A stretch of DNA of 64,000 nt from Streptomyces sp. ISL-10 (GCF_018614575.1 NZ_JAGGOJ010000008.1:248001-312000); one strand, 5' to 3'. Positions 1 to 9,707 are shown, counted from the first letter of the stretch. The notes: generated by a model not told the origin, from the sequence alone. Translations and numbers: made by a program.

Positions 1-305
1 GTGGTCATGGAGCCCGCGGCGAACGGCAGATGGGGGTGGCCGTCGCGGGCCGGCCGGATCATCTTCGGCGACAGATCGACGCCGATCATGGGAACCCCGC
101 GGCCATGTACGCCGTCACCATTCCCGGCCCGCACCCCAGATCCGCGACAGGCCCCGGGCTCGTGGGCCGCCACCTGTTCGGCGAAGGCGGCCGGCATCAC
201 TCGGTCCAGGGGCCCCATTTCGGCCGGGGGCTTGGCGAGTTGGAGGCAGTCGGCGGCGGCGTCGTACGAATCCCGTGCGTCGGCAAGGCGGTAAGGCTCG
301 GTCAC
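1..305 (-). pseudogene. class I SAM-dependent methyltransferase, frameshifted and cut by the window edge
   Basis: The reverse strand from a GTG at 305 encodes the N-terminal part of a class I methyltransferase. An opening rich in small residues leads to the SAM-binding motif I VADLGCGPG, followed by GVDLSPKMI, the usual motif II region. These parts lie in different frames. An apparent extra G near 152-155 and a missing G near 95-98 shift the frame forward and back, and the intervening frame meets a TGA. Both indels sit in G/C runs of four. The gene continues past position 1, so its C-terminus is unseen. It is either a decayed gene or a functional gene with two sequencing indels that cancel each other. 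Confidence 0.6.
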
Positions 306-843
306 GCGGGACACCCTGCGGCTGCCGAACCGCGGCACGCGGGCGAAGCGGCGCGGACTGCGGGGCTGCGGCACCGGGTGGCCGTACGGCTGAGGCCCGG
401 TCATCGTGAGCCCGGCGCGGCCGGGGCGCGCGTGCCGGACGGGCACAGCGGGCCCACCGGGGCCGACAGACTCAGCGCGCCCGCGCCCCCGCGCCCCCGC
501 GAGAGCAGGTCCGCCGGCGGCAGCGTCGCCGCTCCCACGGTCACCGCGTCCGGTCCCAGCCGCCCCAGCTCGGTCGTTGTCCGCGAGGATGCGAAATGCG
601 TTCATATTGGTCGGCACGGCACCGCTGTGAGCCGCCGATACGCCTCGCCCGGGGACGCGGCCGAGGGCCTGCCGATGCCCTCCTCGACATCGGCAAGCCG
701 CGGCACCGCGCACATCACCGGTCGAACGCCGCGCGGTCCGCAGAAGCTCCGTGGCGGATGTGCGTTCGACCGGCCGGTGGCACAGAACCTAACGCTCGAT
801 CGGGAACGCACCTATACGGGTACCGGGGCCTACGGATACCTGA
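306..843. other. region without a supported gene
   Basis: No gene with a convincing start and family signature is visible. A reverse-strand frame ending at a TGA near 404 is open for about 65 codons and has coding-like composition (for example LGPDAVTVGAATLPP). It lacks an in-frame start, so it may be a gene remnant. The stretch separates the methyltransferase remnant from the end of the LAL regulator. Confidence 0.4.
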
Positions 844-3672
844 TTAACCTCTGCCCTTGCGCCGTTCCATCCCTTTCATGGCGGTTTGCGTCGCATCGGG
901 GGTGTGGGTCATCGCCCGATGCACCGCGAGATCCTGCCGGGAGAGCGTGCCGATCTTGCGCATGGCGCGGGCGATGTGCTGTTCCACGGTCCGGTGGGAG
1001 AGATGCAGCGTCGTCGCGATCTCCCGGTTCGTCAGTCCGGTCGCCGCGAGCTCGGCCACCTCGCGCTCGCGGGGCGAGAGTTGGTCTCCGTACGAGGGCC
1101 GGCCGGGCGGACGCCCCTCCTTGGCGGGCTGATACGTGCGGAGCACCGCCCGGGCCCGCGCGGCGTCCCAGACTGCGCCGAGGTCGGTGAACTGCTGTGT
1201 GCAGGCCGTCAGCTCGGCGACCGCGCGGGCCTTCTCGTCACCCTCCCCGTCCTCGCCCCCGGCCGCTGCCCCGGTGGCGACGGCCTGGCCCGCACCCGCG
1301 CCCGCGCCCGCATCCGCTCCGGCGCCCGGCCTGGGCGCATACGCCTCCAGCACACAACGTGCCGCGCTCTCCGTGGTAAGGGCCTGGGCGTACGGCCGGG
1401 GCAGCGCCGCATACGCCGCCGCGGCCTCCCGGTACAGCGGTACGGCCTCGTGGCGCCTGCCCTCCACCTCTGCCAGCGCGGCCCGGCTCCAGGCGAGCGC
1501 GGCCCGCGCGGTGGGCGAGTCCCGCCCTTCGAGTCCCGCGGCGAAACCGTTCACCATGGCCCGCGCCTCCTCCACCTCGCCCGCACGGGCCGTCGCCTCC
1601 ACGGCCCACGGCGCGAGTTCCGCCGCCCACACCCACACGCCCTTCGCCACCATGTTCGCCCAGCCCGTGCGGGCCTCCCCGGCCGCAGCGGACAGCTCCT
1701 GGCGGGCCAGTGCGAGACGGATCAGCGCACCGGACGTGGCCGCGGCCAGCGGCGCCGCCGCGTGATCCGCCGAGGCGGCGTCGGTGCCTGACAGCCAGGA
1801 CAGCGCCTGCCCCCACTCGCCGTGCGCGAGGGCGAGCAGGCCACGCACCATGCGGGCGTCGGCGCAGATGACGGGCATGTCGGCGGTCGCGGCGACGAAT
1901 TTCTCGCACCGCTCGGCCAGTCCCGCCCACCGCCCGGTCACCCACTCCAGCAGCAGCCGCGCCCCCAGCGCGGTCTGCTCGGTGTAGGGCGCGCCGCTCT
2001 GCGCGGACAGTTCGAGGCCCTCGGTCAGCAGTTCATCCGCCCGCGCGTGGTAGCCGAGCCAGACCGCCGAGTCGGCGGCGTTGCACAGGCCGCGCGCCGC
2101 GTGCTGGCGGCAACCGGGGTCCGGGCTGTCCGTGGGCAGCATCGTCACCAGCTCCCACGCCAGCGGGTCGCCGCAGCTCATGGCGAGACCGACGTGATTC
2201 GCGGCGACGGCGGTGCGCACCACCTCGTCCCCGCTGTCGGCCGCGGCGGCCGTGGCGTCCTCCAGCCACATCCGGTGCACCTCGATCGAGGGGCCCGGCC
2301 AGTACGGCATGGCGAGCGCCGACATCGCCCGGGCGGACAGACCGGGCCGGACGTCGCGCAGTTCGGCGGCGGCGCGCTCCAGTTCCTGCCAGCCCTTTCC
2401 GCTCATGCCGACCTGGTTGCACAGCAACAGCCCCAGATCCAGCCGGAGTTCGCCGCGCACCGCAGCGGGCAGGGCCGCGTCCTGGACGATCTGCGTCAGC
2501 ACCTCGACGGTCTGGTCCGAGCGCAGGCCGACGACGGCGCTGCGCGCCAGCAGCGGCGCCAGCCGGGCACGGGCCTGCGGCGGAACCGAGGGAGAGGCCA
2601 GAGTCCGCTCCAGCAGACAGATGGCGTCCTGGTGCCGTCCCGAATCGGCGGCCATCCGGGCGGCCTTCTCCACGGCGCGCAGCCAGCCGCGCACCCGGCC
2701 GCCGGCCTTGTGGTGACTGGCCAGGGCCGCCCAGGGCACGGGGTGTCTGCGGGCCAGCGCATCGGCCGCCCGCGCATGCAGCTCCTGGCGGACCGGGCCG
2801 GGTACGGACGCGTGCACGGCAAGGGCGGCAAGCGGCACGGCCAGTCCGTAGCGGCCCTCCTCCGACTCCGCCAGCGCCGCGCCCGCGAGCGCGGCCAGCA
2901 GGGCCTCTCTGCCCCGCGACGGCCCGAGCCCCGACACGGCGATCAGCTCGTCGCGGCTCACCGGATCGCCCAGCACGGCGGCCGCCCAGACGATCGGCCG
3001 GTGCGCCGCGGGCAGGGCGGATGTCCGGCCCAGGCTCAGTTCGGCCAGCCGTACCGGCACGCCGGCGGCGTCCACGTCCGCTGCCGTGCACCGCTGCCGG
3101 GTGCGCCCCCGCATCACGGTGAGCAGGTCGACCACCACCTGGGGCACCCCGCCGGAACGTTCGTGCAGCCTGGCCACCGCCTCGTCGGTGCAGCCCTTGC
3201 CGAGGGCCTCCACAGCGGCCCGACGGACCCGGTCCGCACTCCACGGCTCGAGCCGGTGCCGTACGACGGCCAGCTCGGGCGGATAGCCGGCCGGCGGCGC
3301 GCCCAGCGGCAGGCCGGGGACCGCCAGTTCCTCCGGCCGGTAGGCGACCACCGCCGCGAGCCCCGGCCAGGGACTCTCCAGCACGCGGCGGAGCCGGTCC
3401 CTCCCTGCCGCGTCCGCGCGGTGCACGTCGTCCACCAGGAGCAGTACCGGTCCCTCCGGCGACATCGGCTCCGGCTGCGCCCAGGCCCCACCGCGCCTCC
3501 ACACAAGGCGGGTCGCGTCCGCGGCCTCAGGGAGGACGGACAGTTCCTCGAGGAGGTGACTCTTGCCCGTGCCGGCGGCCCCCTCCACCAGGACGAGCAG
3601 CGGCCCGGAACCCTCATCGGTGAGGGTCCGCCGCAGCCGGGGCTCCCAGAAACATTCGTGTGCCGTGACCAC
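844..3672 (-). CDS. LAL-type LuxR family transcriptional regulator with STAND ATPase domain
   Basis: A 942-residue regulator of the large ATP-binding LuxR (LAL/MalT-like) type. The N-terminus has a Walker A motif GAAGTGKS near residue 31 and a Walker B-like LLLVDDVHRAD near residue 75. A long Ala/Leu-rich helical, TPR-like middle follows. The C-terminal 80 residues are a LuxR helix-turn-helix (LSPREREVAELAATGLTNRE, then TVEQHIARAMRKIG). I chose GTG at 3672, just before HECFWEP, because sequence further upstream lacks homology-like composition and overlaps the oppositely oriented gene at 3949. Family members bind ATP and an inducer, then activate nearby promoters. The target here is not evident. 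An Ala/Gly-rich stretch (residues about 800-825) lies before the HTH. Confidence 0.85.
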   Translation of the reverse strand: MVTAHECFWEPRLRRTLTDEGSGPLLVLVEGAAGTGKSHLLEELSVLPEAADATRLVWRRGGAWAQPEPMSPEGPVLLLVDDVHRADAAGRDRLRRVLESPWPGLAAVVAYRPEELAVPGLPLGAPPAGYPPELAVVRHRLEPWSADRVRRAAVEALGKGCTDEAVARLHERSGGVPQVVVDLLTVMRGRTRQRCTAADVDAAGVPVRLAELSLGRTSALPAAHRPIVWAAAVLGDPVSRDELIAVSGLGPSRGREALLAALAGAALAESEEGRYGLAVPLAALAVHASVPGPVRQELHARAADALARRHPVPWAALASHHKAGGRVRGWLRAVEKAARMAADSGRHQDAICLLERTLASPSVPPQARARLAPLLARSAVVGLRSDQTVEVLTQIVQDAALPAAVRGELRLDLGLLLCNQVGMSGKGWQELERAAAELRDVRPGLSARAMSALAMPYWPGPSIEVHRMWLEDATAAAADSGDEVVRTAVAANHVGLAMSCGDPLAWELVTMLPTDSPDPGCRQHAARGLCNAADSAVWLGYHARADELLTEGLELSAQSGAPYTEQTALGARLLLEWVTGRWAGLAERCEKFVAATADMPVICADARMVRGLLALAHGEWGQALSWLSGTDAASADHAAAPLAAATSGALIRLALARQELSAAAGEARTGWANMVAKGVWVWAAELAPWAVEATARAGEVEEARAMVNGFAAGLEGRDSPTARAALAWSRAALAEVEGRRHEAVPLYREAAAAYAALPRPYAQALTTESAARCVLEAYAPRPGAGADAGAGAGAGQAVATGAAAGGEDGEGDEKARAVAELTACTQQFTDLGAVWDAARARAVLRTYQPAKEGRPPGRPSYGDQLSPREREVAELAATGLTNREIATTLHLSHRTVEQHIARAMRKIGTLSRQDLAVHRAMTHTPDATQTAMKGMERRKGRG

Positions 3673-3948
3673 GCCGCCGTCCCATGAATCTCGTTCGCCT
3701 GTTCCCTGACGCTCCGTGCCTTCTCGGGGAACGCACAGGAACTCACAGGTACGGCACGAAAGGCCCTCAAGGCAAGGTTTCCGGCTGATCGGGACGACCG
3801 GGATCCGGGGTCGGAGCGTACCGGGCGCGCACGGCGGTTCCGTGTCACGCCCCGCGTGCCGCATGCTTCGAGCGTCGCCATGCGGGCACCCGTCGGGAGG
3901 TGCGCCGGGCAGGTGGCCCGGCGCTCGACACGGTATGGGAGACCGACG

Positions 3949-4140
3949 ATGGCCCACGACAAGACACACCGGGACCAGAGGCCGCGCACGGCAGCCGACG
4001 AGATCCTGCACGAGTTCGAGGACGCCGGGACCCGGCTTCACGACGACGACAGCGGCGACCGCGAGGCGGCGGACGCACTGCGGCCGGGGGAGCGGGTCCA
4101 GGAATCCGTTCAGAAACCCGATCGCAGGCGGCACCGCTGA
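3949..4140 (+). CDS. small hydrophilic protein of unknown function
   Basis: A 63-residue, highly charged protein beginning MAHDKTHRDQ and rich in Asp, Glu and Arg. It has no membrane segment and no recognisable domain. The ATG at 3949 is preceded by a GGGAG-like ribosome binding site. It ends just before a short tandem repeat and about 150 bases ahead of the SDR gene, with which it is co-oriented. I do not recognise a function. Composition and a plausible start make it likely to be real. Confidence 0.5.
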   Translation: MAHDKTHRDQRPRTAADEILHEFEDAGTRLHDDDSGDREAADALRPGERVQESVQKPDRRRHR

Positions 4141-4148
4141 GCGCCCCT

Positions 4149-4192
4149 CGGCCGGTTCGGCCGGTTCGGCCGGTTCGATCGGTTCGATCGGC
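4149..4192. repeat. 9-bp tandem repeat (CGGTTCGGC/CGGTTCGAT)
   Basis: Directly after the stop codon at 4140 the sequence repeats CGGTTCGGC about three times and then CGGTTCGAT with variation, about five units in total. It lies between two co-oriented genes and contains self-complementary CGATCG and GGCCGG pieces. Confidence 0.75.
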
Positions 4193-4292
4193 ATACCGAC
4201 CCCCCCGGGCCAGTCCCATTTGCGGGTGTTTGTGGTGGTCTGGAGGGTAGGCGGGTGACACCACCGCCGCAGCCGAGCAGAAGGAGGCCCCC

Positions 4293-5183
4293 GTGCGCGA
4301 GGAGAACCCTGCCAGCCGGGATCCCGGATCCCGGTACCCCCAGCCGGAATTCCCGCAGCAGGACCAGGAACACCCGGGGTGGACCGGGCCGATGGACCCG
4401 CCGCCCGATCACGGTGAGGAGAGCTACCGGGGCAGCGGCCTCCTGCGCGACCTGAAAGCGGTCCTCACCGGCGGCGACTCGGGCATCGGCCGAGCTGTCG
4501 CCCTCGCCTTCGCGCGTGAGGGCGCGGACGTGCTCTTCACCCATCTGCCCGAGGAGGAGGACGAGGCCCGGCAGACACGAGCCCTGGTCGAGGACGCCGG
4601 ACGCAAGGCGATCCCGGTGGCGTGCGACATCCGCGAGGAGGAGCAGTGCCGCCGGCTCGTCGGACGCGCGGTGGAGGAGTTCGGACGGATCGACATCCTG
4701 GTGAACAACGCCGCCTACCAGATGTCCCAGCCGGACGGCATCAGCGCCATCTCCACGGAACAGTTCGACCGCGTCGTGCGCACCAACCTGTACGGCATGT
4801 TCTGGCTGTCGAAGATGGCCCTGCCCCACATGCCGCGGGGCGGTTGCATCATCAACTCCACGTCCGTCCAGGCGTACAAGCCGAGCCCTCACCTGCTGGA
4901 CTACGCCATGACGAAGGGCGCGATCGTCACCTTCACCCAGGGGCTGGCGCAGATGGTGGCGCCGGACGGCATCCGGGTCAACGCCGTCGCACCGGGGCCG
5001 GTGTGGACGCCGCTGATCCCGGCGACGATGCCGGACACGGTCGAGTTCGGCAAAAAGTCACCGCTGGGGCGGCCCGCGCAGCCGGCCGAGATGGCGCCCG
5101 CGTACGTCTTCCTCGCCTCACCGCAGGCGACCTACATCACGGCGGAGATCGTGAACGCCACGGGCGGTACGCCCCTGCCATGA
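4293..5183 (+). CDS. SDR family NAD(P)-dependent oxidoreductase
   Basis: A 296-residue short-chain dehydrogenase. After a Pro-rich N-terminal extension of about 45 residues comes the cofactor motif TGGDSGIGRA. It is followed by the NNAA motif, a Ser in NSTSVQAY and the catalytic YAMTK (Tyr-x-x-x-Lys). The C-terminus has NAVAPGPVWTPL and ends in TGGTPLP. The extension plus core match the YhdF/YhxC-like glucose or general-stress dehydrogenase group common in actinomycetes. The substrate is not determinable from sequence. GTG at 4293 follows a strong AAGGAGG site. Confidence 0.9.
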   Translation: MREENPASRDPGSRYPQPEFPQQDQEHPGWTGPMDPPPDHGEESYRGSGLLRDLKAVLTGGDSGIGRAVALAFAREGADVLFTHLPEEEDEARQTRALVEDAGRKAIPVACDIREEEQCRRLVGRAVEEFGRIDILVNNAAYQMSQPDGISAISTEQFDRVVRTNLYGMFWLSKMALPHMPRGGCIINSTSVQAYKPSPHLLDYAMTKGAIVTFTQGLAQMVAPDGIRVNAVAPGPVWTPLIPATMPDTVEFGKKSPLGRPAQPAEMAPAYVFLASPQATYITAEIVNATGGTPLP

Positions 5184-5284
5184 GCCTGCATGGTCGCGCC
5201 CGGCCCGGGCTCCCCCTCCGGTGCCCCGAGCCCTTTTACGTCCCGTCCGGCGAGGGCTTCACCCCGGCCGGGCTCGGGCCCGGT

Positions 5285-5509
5285 CCGGCCGTACGTGCCG
5301 ACGCAGGCCTCGTTGCCCTCGGGATCGGCCACCACCCAGTGCGACAGCACATACCCATCGGACACCACTCGGCCGCCTGCGGCGATCGCCGCGGCGATCC
5401 GCTCCTCGGGCCCGGTCCTCCTTCGCGTGCGCTCGGCCCGGCAGCCGACAACGACTTTGCCGACCGTTTCCCCGCGCTGGTAGAAAGCGCGAGTCACACC
5501 ACAGGACAA
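5285..5509 (-). pseudogene. remnant of a VOC/glyoxalase-like domain gene
   Basis: The reverse strand encodes RIAAAIAAGGRVVSD followed by SHWVVADPEGNEACVGTY. This resembles the C-terminal end of VOC-fold proteins, where the sequence 'ADPEGNEAC' precedes the last strand. The rest of the domain is missing and the reading frame then runs antisense into the SDR gene. I treat it as a gene fragment. The alternative, a short functional protein of about 75 residues, seems unlikely because the start region has no ribosome binding site. Confidence 0.45.
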
Positions 5510-5592
5510 CGGCGTTCGTGGAAGTCACGCCCCGCAGGCGCCGGATCCCGCGTCGTGCGCATGCCGGGCCGCGCACAGATCGTGAGACCGAG

Positions 5593-6234
5593 ATGCCCCT
5601 CGACGCCCCTGCCCGTCCCGCCTTCCTGTTGCTCCACGGCTGGGAGCACCACCGCCCGGACGGGCACTGGCTGCGCCGGCTCGACGCACAGCTCACCGAC
5701 GCCGGTCACGACGCGTACTACCCCCAGCTACCGGACCCCGATCAGCCGGACCTCCAGGCGTGGCTCGACGTACTCGACGAGCGGCTCGCCGCCCTACGGG
5801 GCAGGGACGTCGTGGTGATCTGCCACAGCCTCGGCTGTCTGCTGTGGCTGCATGCCGTGGCCCGCCGTCCCGGCCAGGTCCTGGCCGCGCGCGTACTGCT
5901 GGTGGCTCCTCCGGCCTCGGAGAAGGTGGCCGGCTTTCCGGAGATCACCGCGTTCGCCCATCCGGGAGCGACTGCCGAGCACGTCGCGGCGGCGGCGCCC
6001 GCGGGGTCCCGGGTGGTGGCCTCCGACAATGATCCCTACTGCCCGCAGGGCGCGAGGGAAGCCTTCGCGACGCCGCTGGGCCTGGACACCGACATCTTGC
6101 CCGGCGGTGCCCATCTGGACCTCGAGGCCGGTTACGGCCCCTGGCCCGCCGTACTGCAGTGGTGCCTGGACCCGACGGTGCGCATCGTCGCGGCCGCTCC
6201 CGCGTCCCGGGCGGACTGCGTCGCAGCCGACTGA
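5593..6234 (+). CDS. RBBP9/YdeN family serine hydrolase
   Basis: A 213-residue alpha/beta hydrolase of the compact RBBP9/YdeN type. The sequence starts PAFLLLHGWEHHRPDGHWLR. The nucleophile Ser lies in CHSLGC (about residue 79), the acidic residue in ASDNDPYCP and the His in GGAHLDLEAGYGPWP near residue 176. The family has esterase-like chemistry with poorly known substrates. The ATG at 5593 fixes the protein at the family's usual length; an upstream in-frame extension has no homology-like content. The gene is monocistronic in this layout. Confidence 0.85.
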   Translation: MPLDAPARPAFLLLHGWEHHRPDGHWLRRLDAQLTDAGHDAYYPQLPDPDQPDLQAWLDVLDERLAALRGRDVVVICHSLGCLLWLHAVARRPGQVLAARVLLVAPPASEKVAGFPEITAFAHPGATAEHVAAAAPAGSRVVASDNDPYCPQGAREAFATPLGLDTDILPGGAHLDLEAGYGPWPAVLQWCLDPTVRIVAAAPASRADCVAAD

Positions 6235-6326
6235 GCACCGCGCGCGTACGTGCCGGGAGCGCCACGGCTCGGCGCGAGGCTCCGCGGGCCTTCCCGCGGA
6301 GCCTCGCACGGCGCGTAGGTCGGTCC

Positions 6327-6548
6327 TCACGCGCCGGTCGAACCTTTCAGCGTGGTGGCCTGTAGTGCCGTGCTGAAGGCGGTCATGCAGGAGGCGCAGT
6401 AGCGTTCGACGGCCGCCTCCAGCTCTGGTGCCACGGCGTGCAGATCCCGGCGGACTCCGCACAGGGGGCTGGCAGGCGTGCCCTTGGTGATGACATGCCA
6501 GATGAGTTCGCCTCGGTCGGCTGTGGCCTCGGCCCGCATCTCGTACAT
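6327..6548 (-). CDS. small Cys-containing conserved hypothetical protein
   Basis: A 73-residue protein beginning MYEMRAEATADRGELIWHV, with one Cys in SPLCGVRRD and a CxxC in YCASCM. The Cys spacing suggests metal binding or a redox role, but this is only inference. I recall similar short proteins as conserved in streptomycetes without an assigned role. The start ATG at 6548 has an AGAAAGG-like site upstream. It stands alone between the hydrolase gene (convergent) and a gene-poor stretch. Confidence 0.6.
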   Translation of the reverse strand: MYEMRAEATADRGELIWHVITKGTPASPLCGVRRDLHAVAPELEAAVERYCASCMTAFSTALQATTLKGSTGA

Positions 6549-7033
6549 CGGCGTGCCTTTCTGTCGTGGTCCGGCAAGCGACCCGCTCCCTATGGGAGCC
6601 CCCCTCGACTGAACGGACCAACGGGGATAGGCCGAACGGCGGAAAGGCGGCCGGAGTGGTTTAACGGAGACCACGGTGACCAGGCAGGACGGCCGGTCGT
6701 GCGTCGTTGCGCGGCGCGGGCGGTTCGGGCCCTGCGCAGCACGGGACCGATGTGGGGCGCACATTGATCCCGTACGCCTGTTCGCACACCCTTCGCGGCT
6801 CTCTCCCTTCAGTTGACCCGGTGCGGTGCTGTGCTGTCCAGGCAGCAGCGGACGAAGTCGTGAACGACGGTGTCGGCGTCGGCAGCGTGGGCCCAGGCGA
6901 CGGCACCTGTGATCCGGGGGGTGGGCCTGGGCGAGCGGCACCGGGGGAGCGGGCGCGGGCAGGCGCCCCGGCGGACAGGCCGGCGAAGGTGCTGGAGGGC
7001 ACGGGGCCGCCATCGACCCGACGAGTGGCAGTT
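6549..7033. other. gene-poor region with a possible remnant
   Basis: No complete gene is supported. On the reverse strand, around 6825-6915, one frame reads GAVAWAHAADADTVVHDFVR and ends in a stop. It looks coding-like but has no start and matches no family I recognise. It may be the tail of a decayed gene. Confidence 0.35.
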
Positions 7034-8257
7034 TCACGCGCCGGCCTCGTCGATCCCGACGGTGCGGGCCCTGACCACGTACGGCCGGGAGACGACGGTG
7101 ACCGCGACGGAGACCGCGGCGACGGCAGCCATCGCGGCGCCGGGAGCGAGGAACTGGGCGATGCCGCCCGCGATCGCGGCGCCGATGCCCTGCCACGTCA
7201 TCCGGCCCGCGGACTCCACGCCCTGGACCTGGCCGCGGACCGGGCCGGCCGTCACCTCGAGAAGCTGCTCCTGCAAAGGCAGGGCGGCCGCGAACCCGAC
7301 ACTCGCCGCGAACACCGCCGCCGCCGCGACAAGAACGGGCGGGTGGACGGCGAACAGCAGGAAGGGGACGGCCAGCAGCAGCCGCAGGGCGAACGCGCAG
7401 CGGCGTCGCCGGTCGGCGGTGAGCAGCCGGCCGACGGTCACGTCCCCGAGCAGCATGCCCGCCGAACCGGCGGCCAGCAAGGGCCCCGCGTTCCCCGGGT
7501 CGTAGGAGACGAACAGGGCCTCGCAGCCGACGATCAGACCATTGGGGACCCACAGATTCAGCAGCAGCGCCCGCGGCCCGGAGCGGGAGAAGAGCGCGAC
7601 GTTCGTTCTCCAGGTCTGACGCAGTCCGGGGCGAGGCGTGAGGCGGACCGAGTGTTCCCGGACGGTCGCAGCCCCTACGACCAGTTCGACTCCGGTCACA
7701 ACGGCGGCCACGGCGAAGACACCTTGGGGGCTCACGTATTGCAGCAGTACGGCACCGGCGGCGTAGCCGAGGATCGCCATGCCACCGGAAGTGATGTTCA
7801 TCAGCGACCGTGCCGACGCATAGGCATGGTTCGCCACCACCTCGGCGAGCAACCCCATCCGCGCGCCTGTCCCCAACGACTGGAAGAACCCCAGCATCAG
7901 CAGCAGTCCGAAACGGGCGGTCAACGGCAGGCCAGGGATCGCCTGTGCGGCAACGCCGACCACGGAGGCGAACTGGAGGGAGACGATGGTCCGGCGAGGC
8001 CGGCGCCCGTCCGCAACCGACATCAGTGTCAACGCACCGAGCACCGTGGCGAATGTGGCGCCGTACATGCTCAGGGCCGTCAGGAACGGGGAGTGGGTCT
8101 GATGGTCGACCAGTGTGGCGAGCGCGAAGCCCGACAAGGTGCTCCCGGTGGCCGACAGGGTGAAGCCGGCGTACAGGCCGGTGAACTCCCTGTTGCGGAG
8201 CAGGTCCCGATAACCGGAGGTGGTGGGCGCCTTGGGCGCGGAGGTGTCTGAAGGCAT
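7034..8257 (-). CDS. MFS transporter
   Basis: A 407-residue membrane protein with about 12 hydrophobic segments and the major facilitator loop signature DGRRPRRT between helices 2 and 3. It resembles drug or metabolite exporters of streptomycetes; the substrate cannot be inferred. I chose ATG at 8257 (MPSDTSAPK) because GGAGGC lies 7 bases upstream. Another in-frame start seven codons earlier would place that site inside the gene. The gene is not in an obvious operon. Confidence 0.88.
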   Translation of the reverse strand: MPSDTSAPKAPTTSGYRDLLRNREFTGLYAGFTLSATGSTLSGFALATLVDHQTHSPFLTALSMYGATFATVLGALTLMSVADGRRPRRTIVSLQFASVVGVAAQAIPGLPLTARFGLLLMLGFFQSLGTGARMGLLAEVVANHAYASARSLMNITSGGMAILGYAAGAVLLQYVSPQGVFAVAAVVTGVELVVGAATVREHSVRLTPRPGLRQTWRTNVALFSRSGPRALLLNLWVPNGLIVGCEALFVSYDPGNAGPLLAAGSAGMLLGDVTVGRLLTADRRRRCAFALRLLLAVPFLLFAVHPPVLVAAAAVFAASVGFAAALPLQEQLLEVTAGPVRGQVQGVESAGRMTWQGIGAAIAGGIAQFLAPGAAMAAVAAVSVAVTVVSRPYVVRARTVGIDEAGA

Positions 8258-8649
8258 GAAAAAAGCCTCCGGATGCACGCACGGGGCACGCCGAAGGCCG
8301 ATGCGCTCATTCTAGCGGCCGGCCCCGTGCCCCGCCGCGCGCGGTGTTCCCACCTCACCCCGAATTGCCCTCGCCTCCAGGGGTGTTCAGGCCCTGTGCC
8401 CGGGTCGTCGGGGGAGAGGACGCCACGCATCCCTCGGACACGGTGCAGATGACCTGCTGGCCGGTCGGGCCCTGGCGCTAGGGCGGCCGTCGTGCCCGCC
8501 ACCGGCAGGCCGCCGTCCCCCCCGGCAGGTAAAGGCGGCCTGGGACGGCGACTGCGCCTGGACCGAGTCCTCGCCACCGGCCAAGCGTCAGCCGCCCTAC
8601 CCCTCACAAGGTGGGCACCGAACGCGGGCGAACCGGTTGAGAGACAAGT
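8258..8649. other. intergenic region, nothing recognised
   Basis: It holds the presumed promoter of the MFS gene on its left side. The rest separates two reverse-strand genes. I see no gene, strong hairpin or repeat. Confidence 0.4.
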
Positions 8650-9291
8650 TCAGGGGCAGTTGCCGGCCACGGCCATGTTCTCGACCGCGGACAACGGGAT
8701 GTCCACCGGACGGGAGCGGCCCCTCACCGAGACGCGCAGGCGGCCGCCGTCCGCCGAGAGCAGGGTTCCGCAGGTCGTCCTTTCGCCATGGGTGACCTGC
8801 ACGGACGCGGGCCGGGGACCCGGCGCCCACCAGGTGAGAACCGTACCTGCGAACAGGAAGGCGAGCGCACAGGCAACCGTGCGGCGGGCGAGGGTGAGCC
8901 GCCGCGCCGCCCGCATCGCCGTGGCGACCTCGAAGCCGTCCACCGATCCATGGTCACGATGGATGTCGGCCAGGGTGACGGCCAGCGGCCGCGTCCCCGC
9001 CTGGGCGGCCAGGGCGTGCCACAGTCCCACCACGGCGAGGGCGAGCCCTCCCCCGACGAGGAGTGTGACGGCCAGCCGCCAATCGGCCGGCAGTTCAGCG
9101 GTGGTGGCCCTGCCCTTGATCACGACGGCCGTGCCGAGAAGGGCGATGAAGGCGGCGAGGCCGTTGCGCCACGCCTCCGCGCTGGCGCGGACGGCGGGGA
9201 GCGAGTCCCGTACGAGCACTTGGAAGCGGTCCCGTTCGGCTAGGTCCGTCTGCGTGGGCGGCCGGCCGGGCATGCGGGGACGGAGGTTCAC
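8650..9291 (-). CDS. three-TM membrane protein next to CHAT gene
   Basis: A 213-residue protein with three predicted membrane segments: AAFIALLGTAVVI near residues 45-60, LLVGGGLALAVVGLWHAL near 78-97 and ACALAFLFAGTVLTWW near 145-162. A C-terminal soluble tail of about 50 residues contains GERTTCGTLLSADGGRLRVS. The GTG start at 9291 overlaps the upstream stop as GTGA, so it is probably translationally coupled to the 9288-9638 gene. A later ATG (residue 7) is possible. No family is recognised. Position beside a divergent CHAT protein suggests a membrane component of the same system, which is inference. Confidence 0.7.
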   Translation of the reverse strand: MNLRPRMPGRPPTQTDLAERDRFQVLVRDSLPAVRASAEAWRNGLAAFIALLGTAVVIKGRATTAELPADWRLAVTLLVGGGLALAVVGLWHALAAQAGTRPLAVTLADIHRDHGSVDGFEVATAMRAARRLTLARRTVACALAFLFAGTVLTWWAPGPRPASVQVTHGERTTCGTLLSADGGRLRVSVRGRSRPVDIPLSAVENMAVAGNCP

Positions 9292-9638
9292 GAAGTGTCC
9301 AGCTCTATACGGAAGCTGGCTCCGCACCCCGTCACGCCCTCGGGTGCGTCCTGGTGTGCGGTTCCGCAACCACAGGTGACGTCCAGCACCACCACGTCCA
9401 GCACAGCGCCGTTCACCTGGCGCTGAGCGCCCGTCAGGCCGGTGAGCGCGACGGAGACCTGCCGGTCGACGAGATGGTGCTCGCACCGCGGGCACGGTCC
9501 GGCCACCACGAACGCCGGTACGCCGCCCGCGTCGTGGGCCGCGACGGTGAGTCGCCGGTCCTCCAGGGACCGGAAGGCGCGCTCGGTCCACTCGATGTCG
9601 GTGGTGGCGCGAAACGCAGGGGATGCTCCCTCGGACAT
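9288..9638 (-). CDS. Cys-rich small protein, possible zinc-binding, next to CHAT gene
   Basis: A 116-residue soluble protein. CPRC near residue 50 and CGCG with a later Cys (GCGAS) near residues 90-107 could form a metal site. The N-terminus MSEGASPAFRATTDIEWTER begins 70 bases from the divergent CHAT gene. The stop overlaps the start of the membrane protein gene by four bases, so the two form an operon. A TAGAGT hexamer on the reverse strand ends 6 bases before the ATG, which would fit a leaderless transcript. Function unknown. Confidence 0.7.
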   Translation of the reverse strand: MSEGASPAFRATTDIEWTERAFRSLEDRRLTVAAHDAGGVPAFVVAGPCPRCEHHLVDRQVSVALTGLTGAQRQVNGAVLDVVVLDVTCGCGTAHQDAPEGVTGCGASFRIELDTS

Positions 9639-9707
9639 GGCGACACTCTAGTGAGCGGCCGCCCGCCCTGGGATGCTGTTCGCACCATCTTCGGGGGCGG
9701 GGGACGC

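Noticed and set aside
1822..3687. Long forward open frame opposite the LAL regulator
   Set aside because: It is the antisense shadow of a gene with clear Walker and HTH motifs; high GC keeps such frames open.
3673..4194. N-terminal extension of the LAL regulator to residue 1116
   Set aside because: The added sequence is Pro/Glu/Arg-rich, overlaps the 63-residue gene on the other strand and lies upstream of a better GTG.
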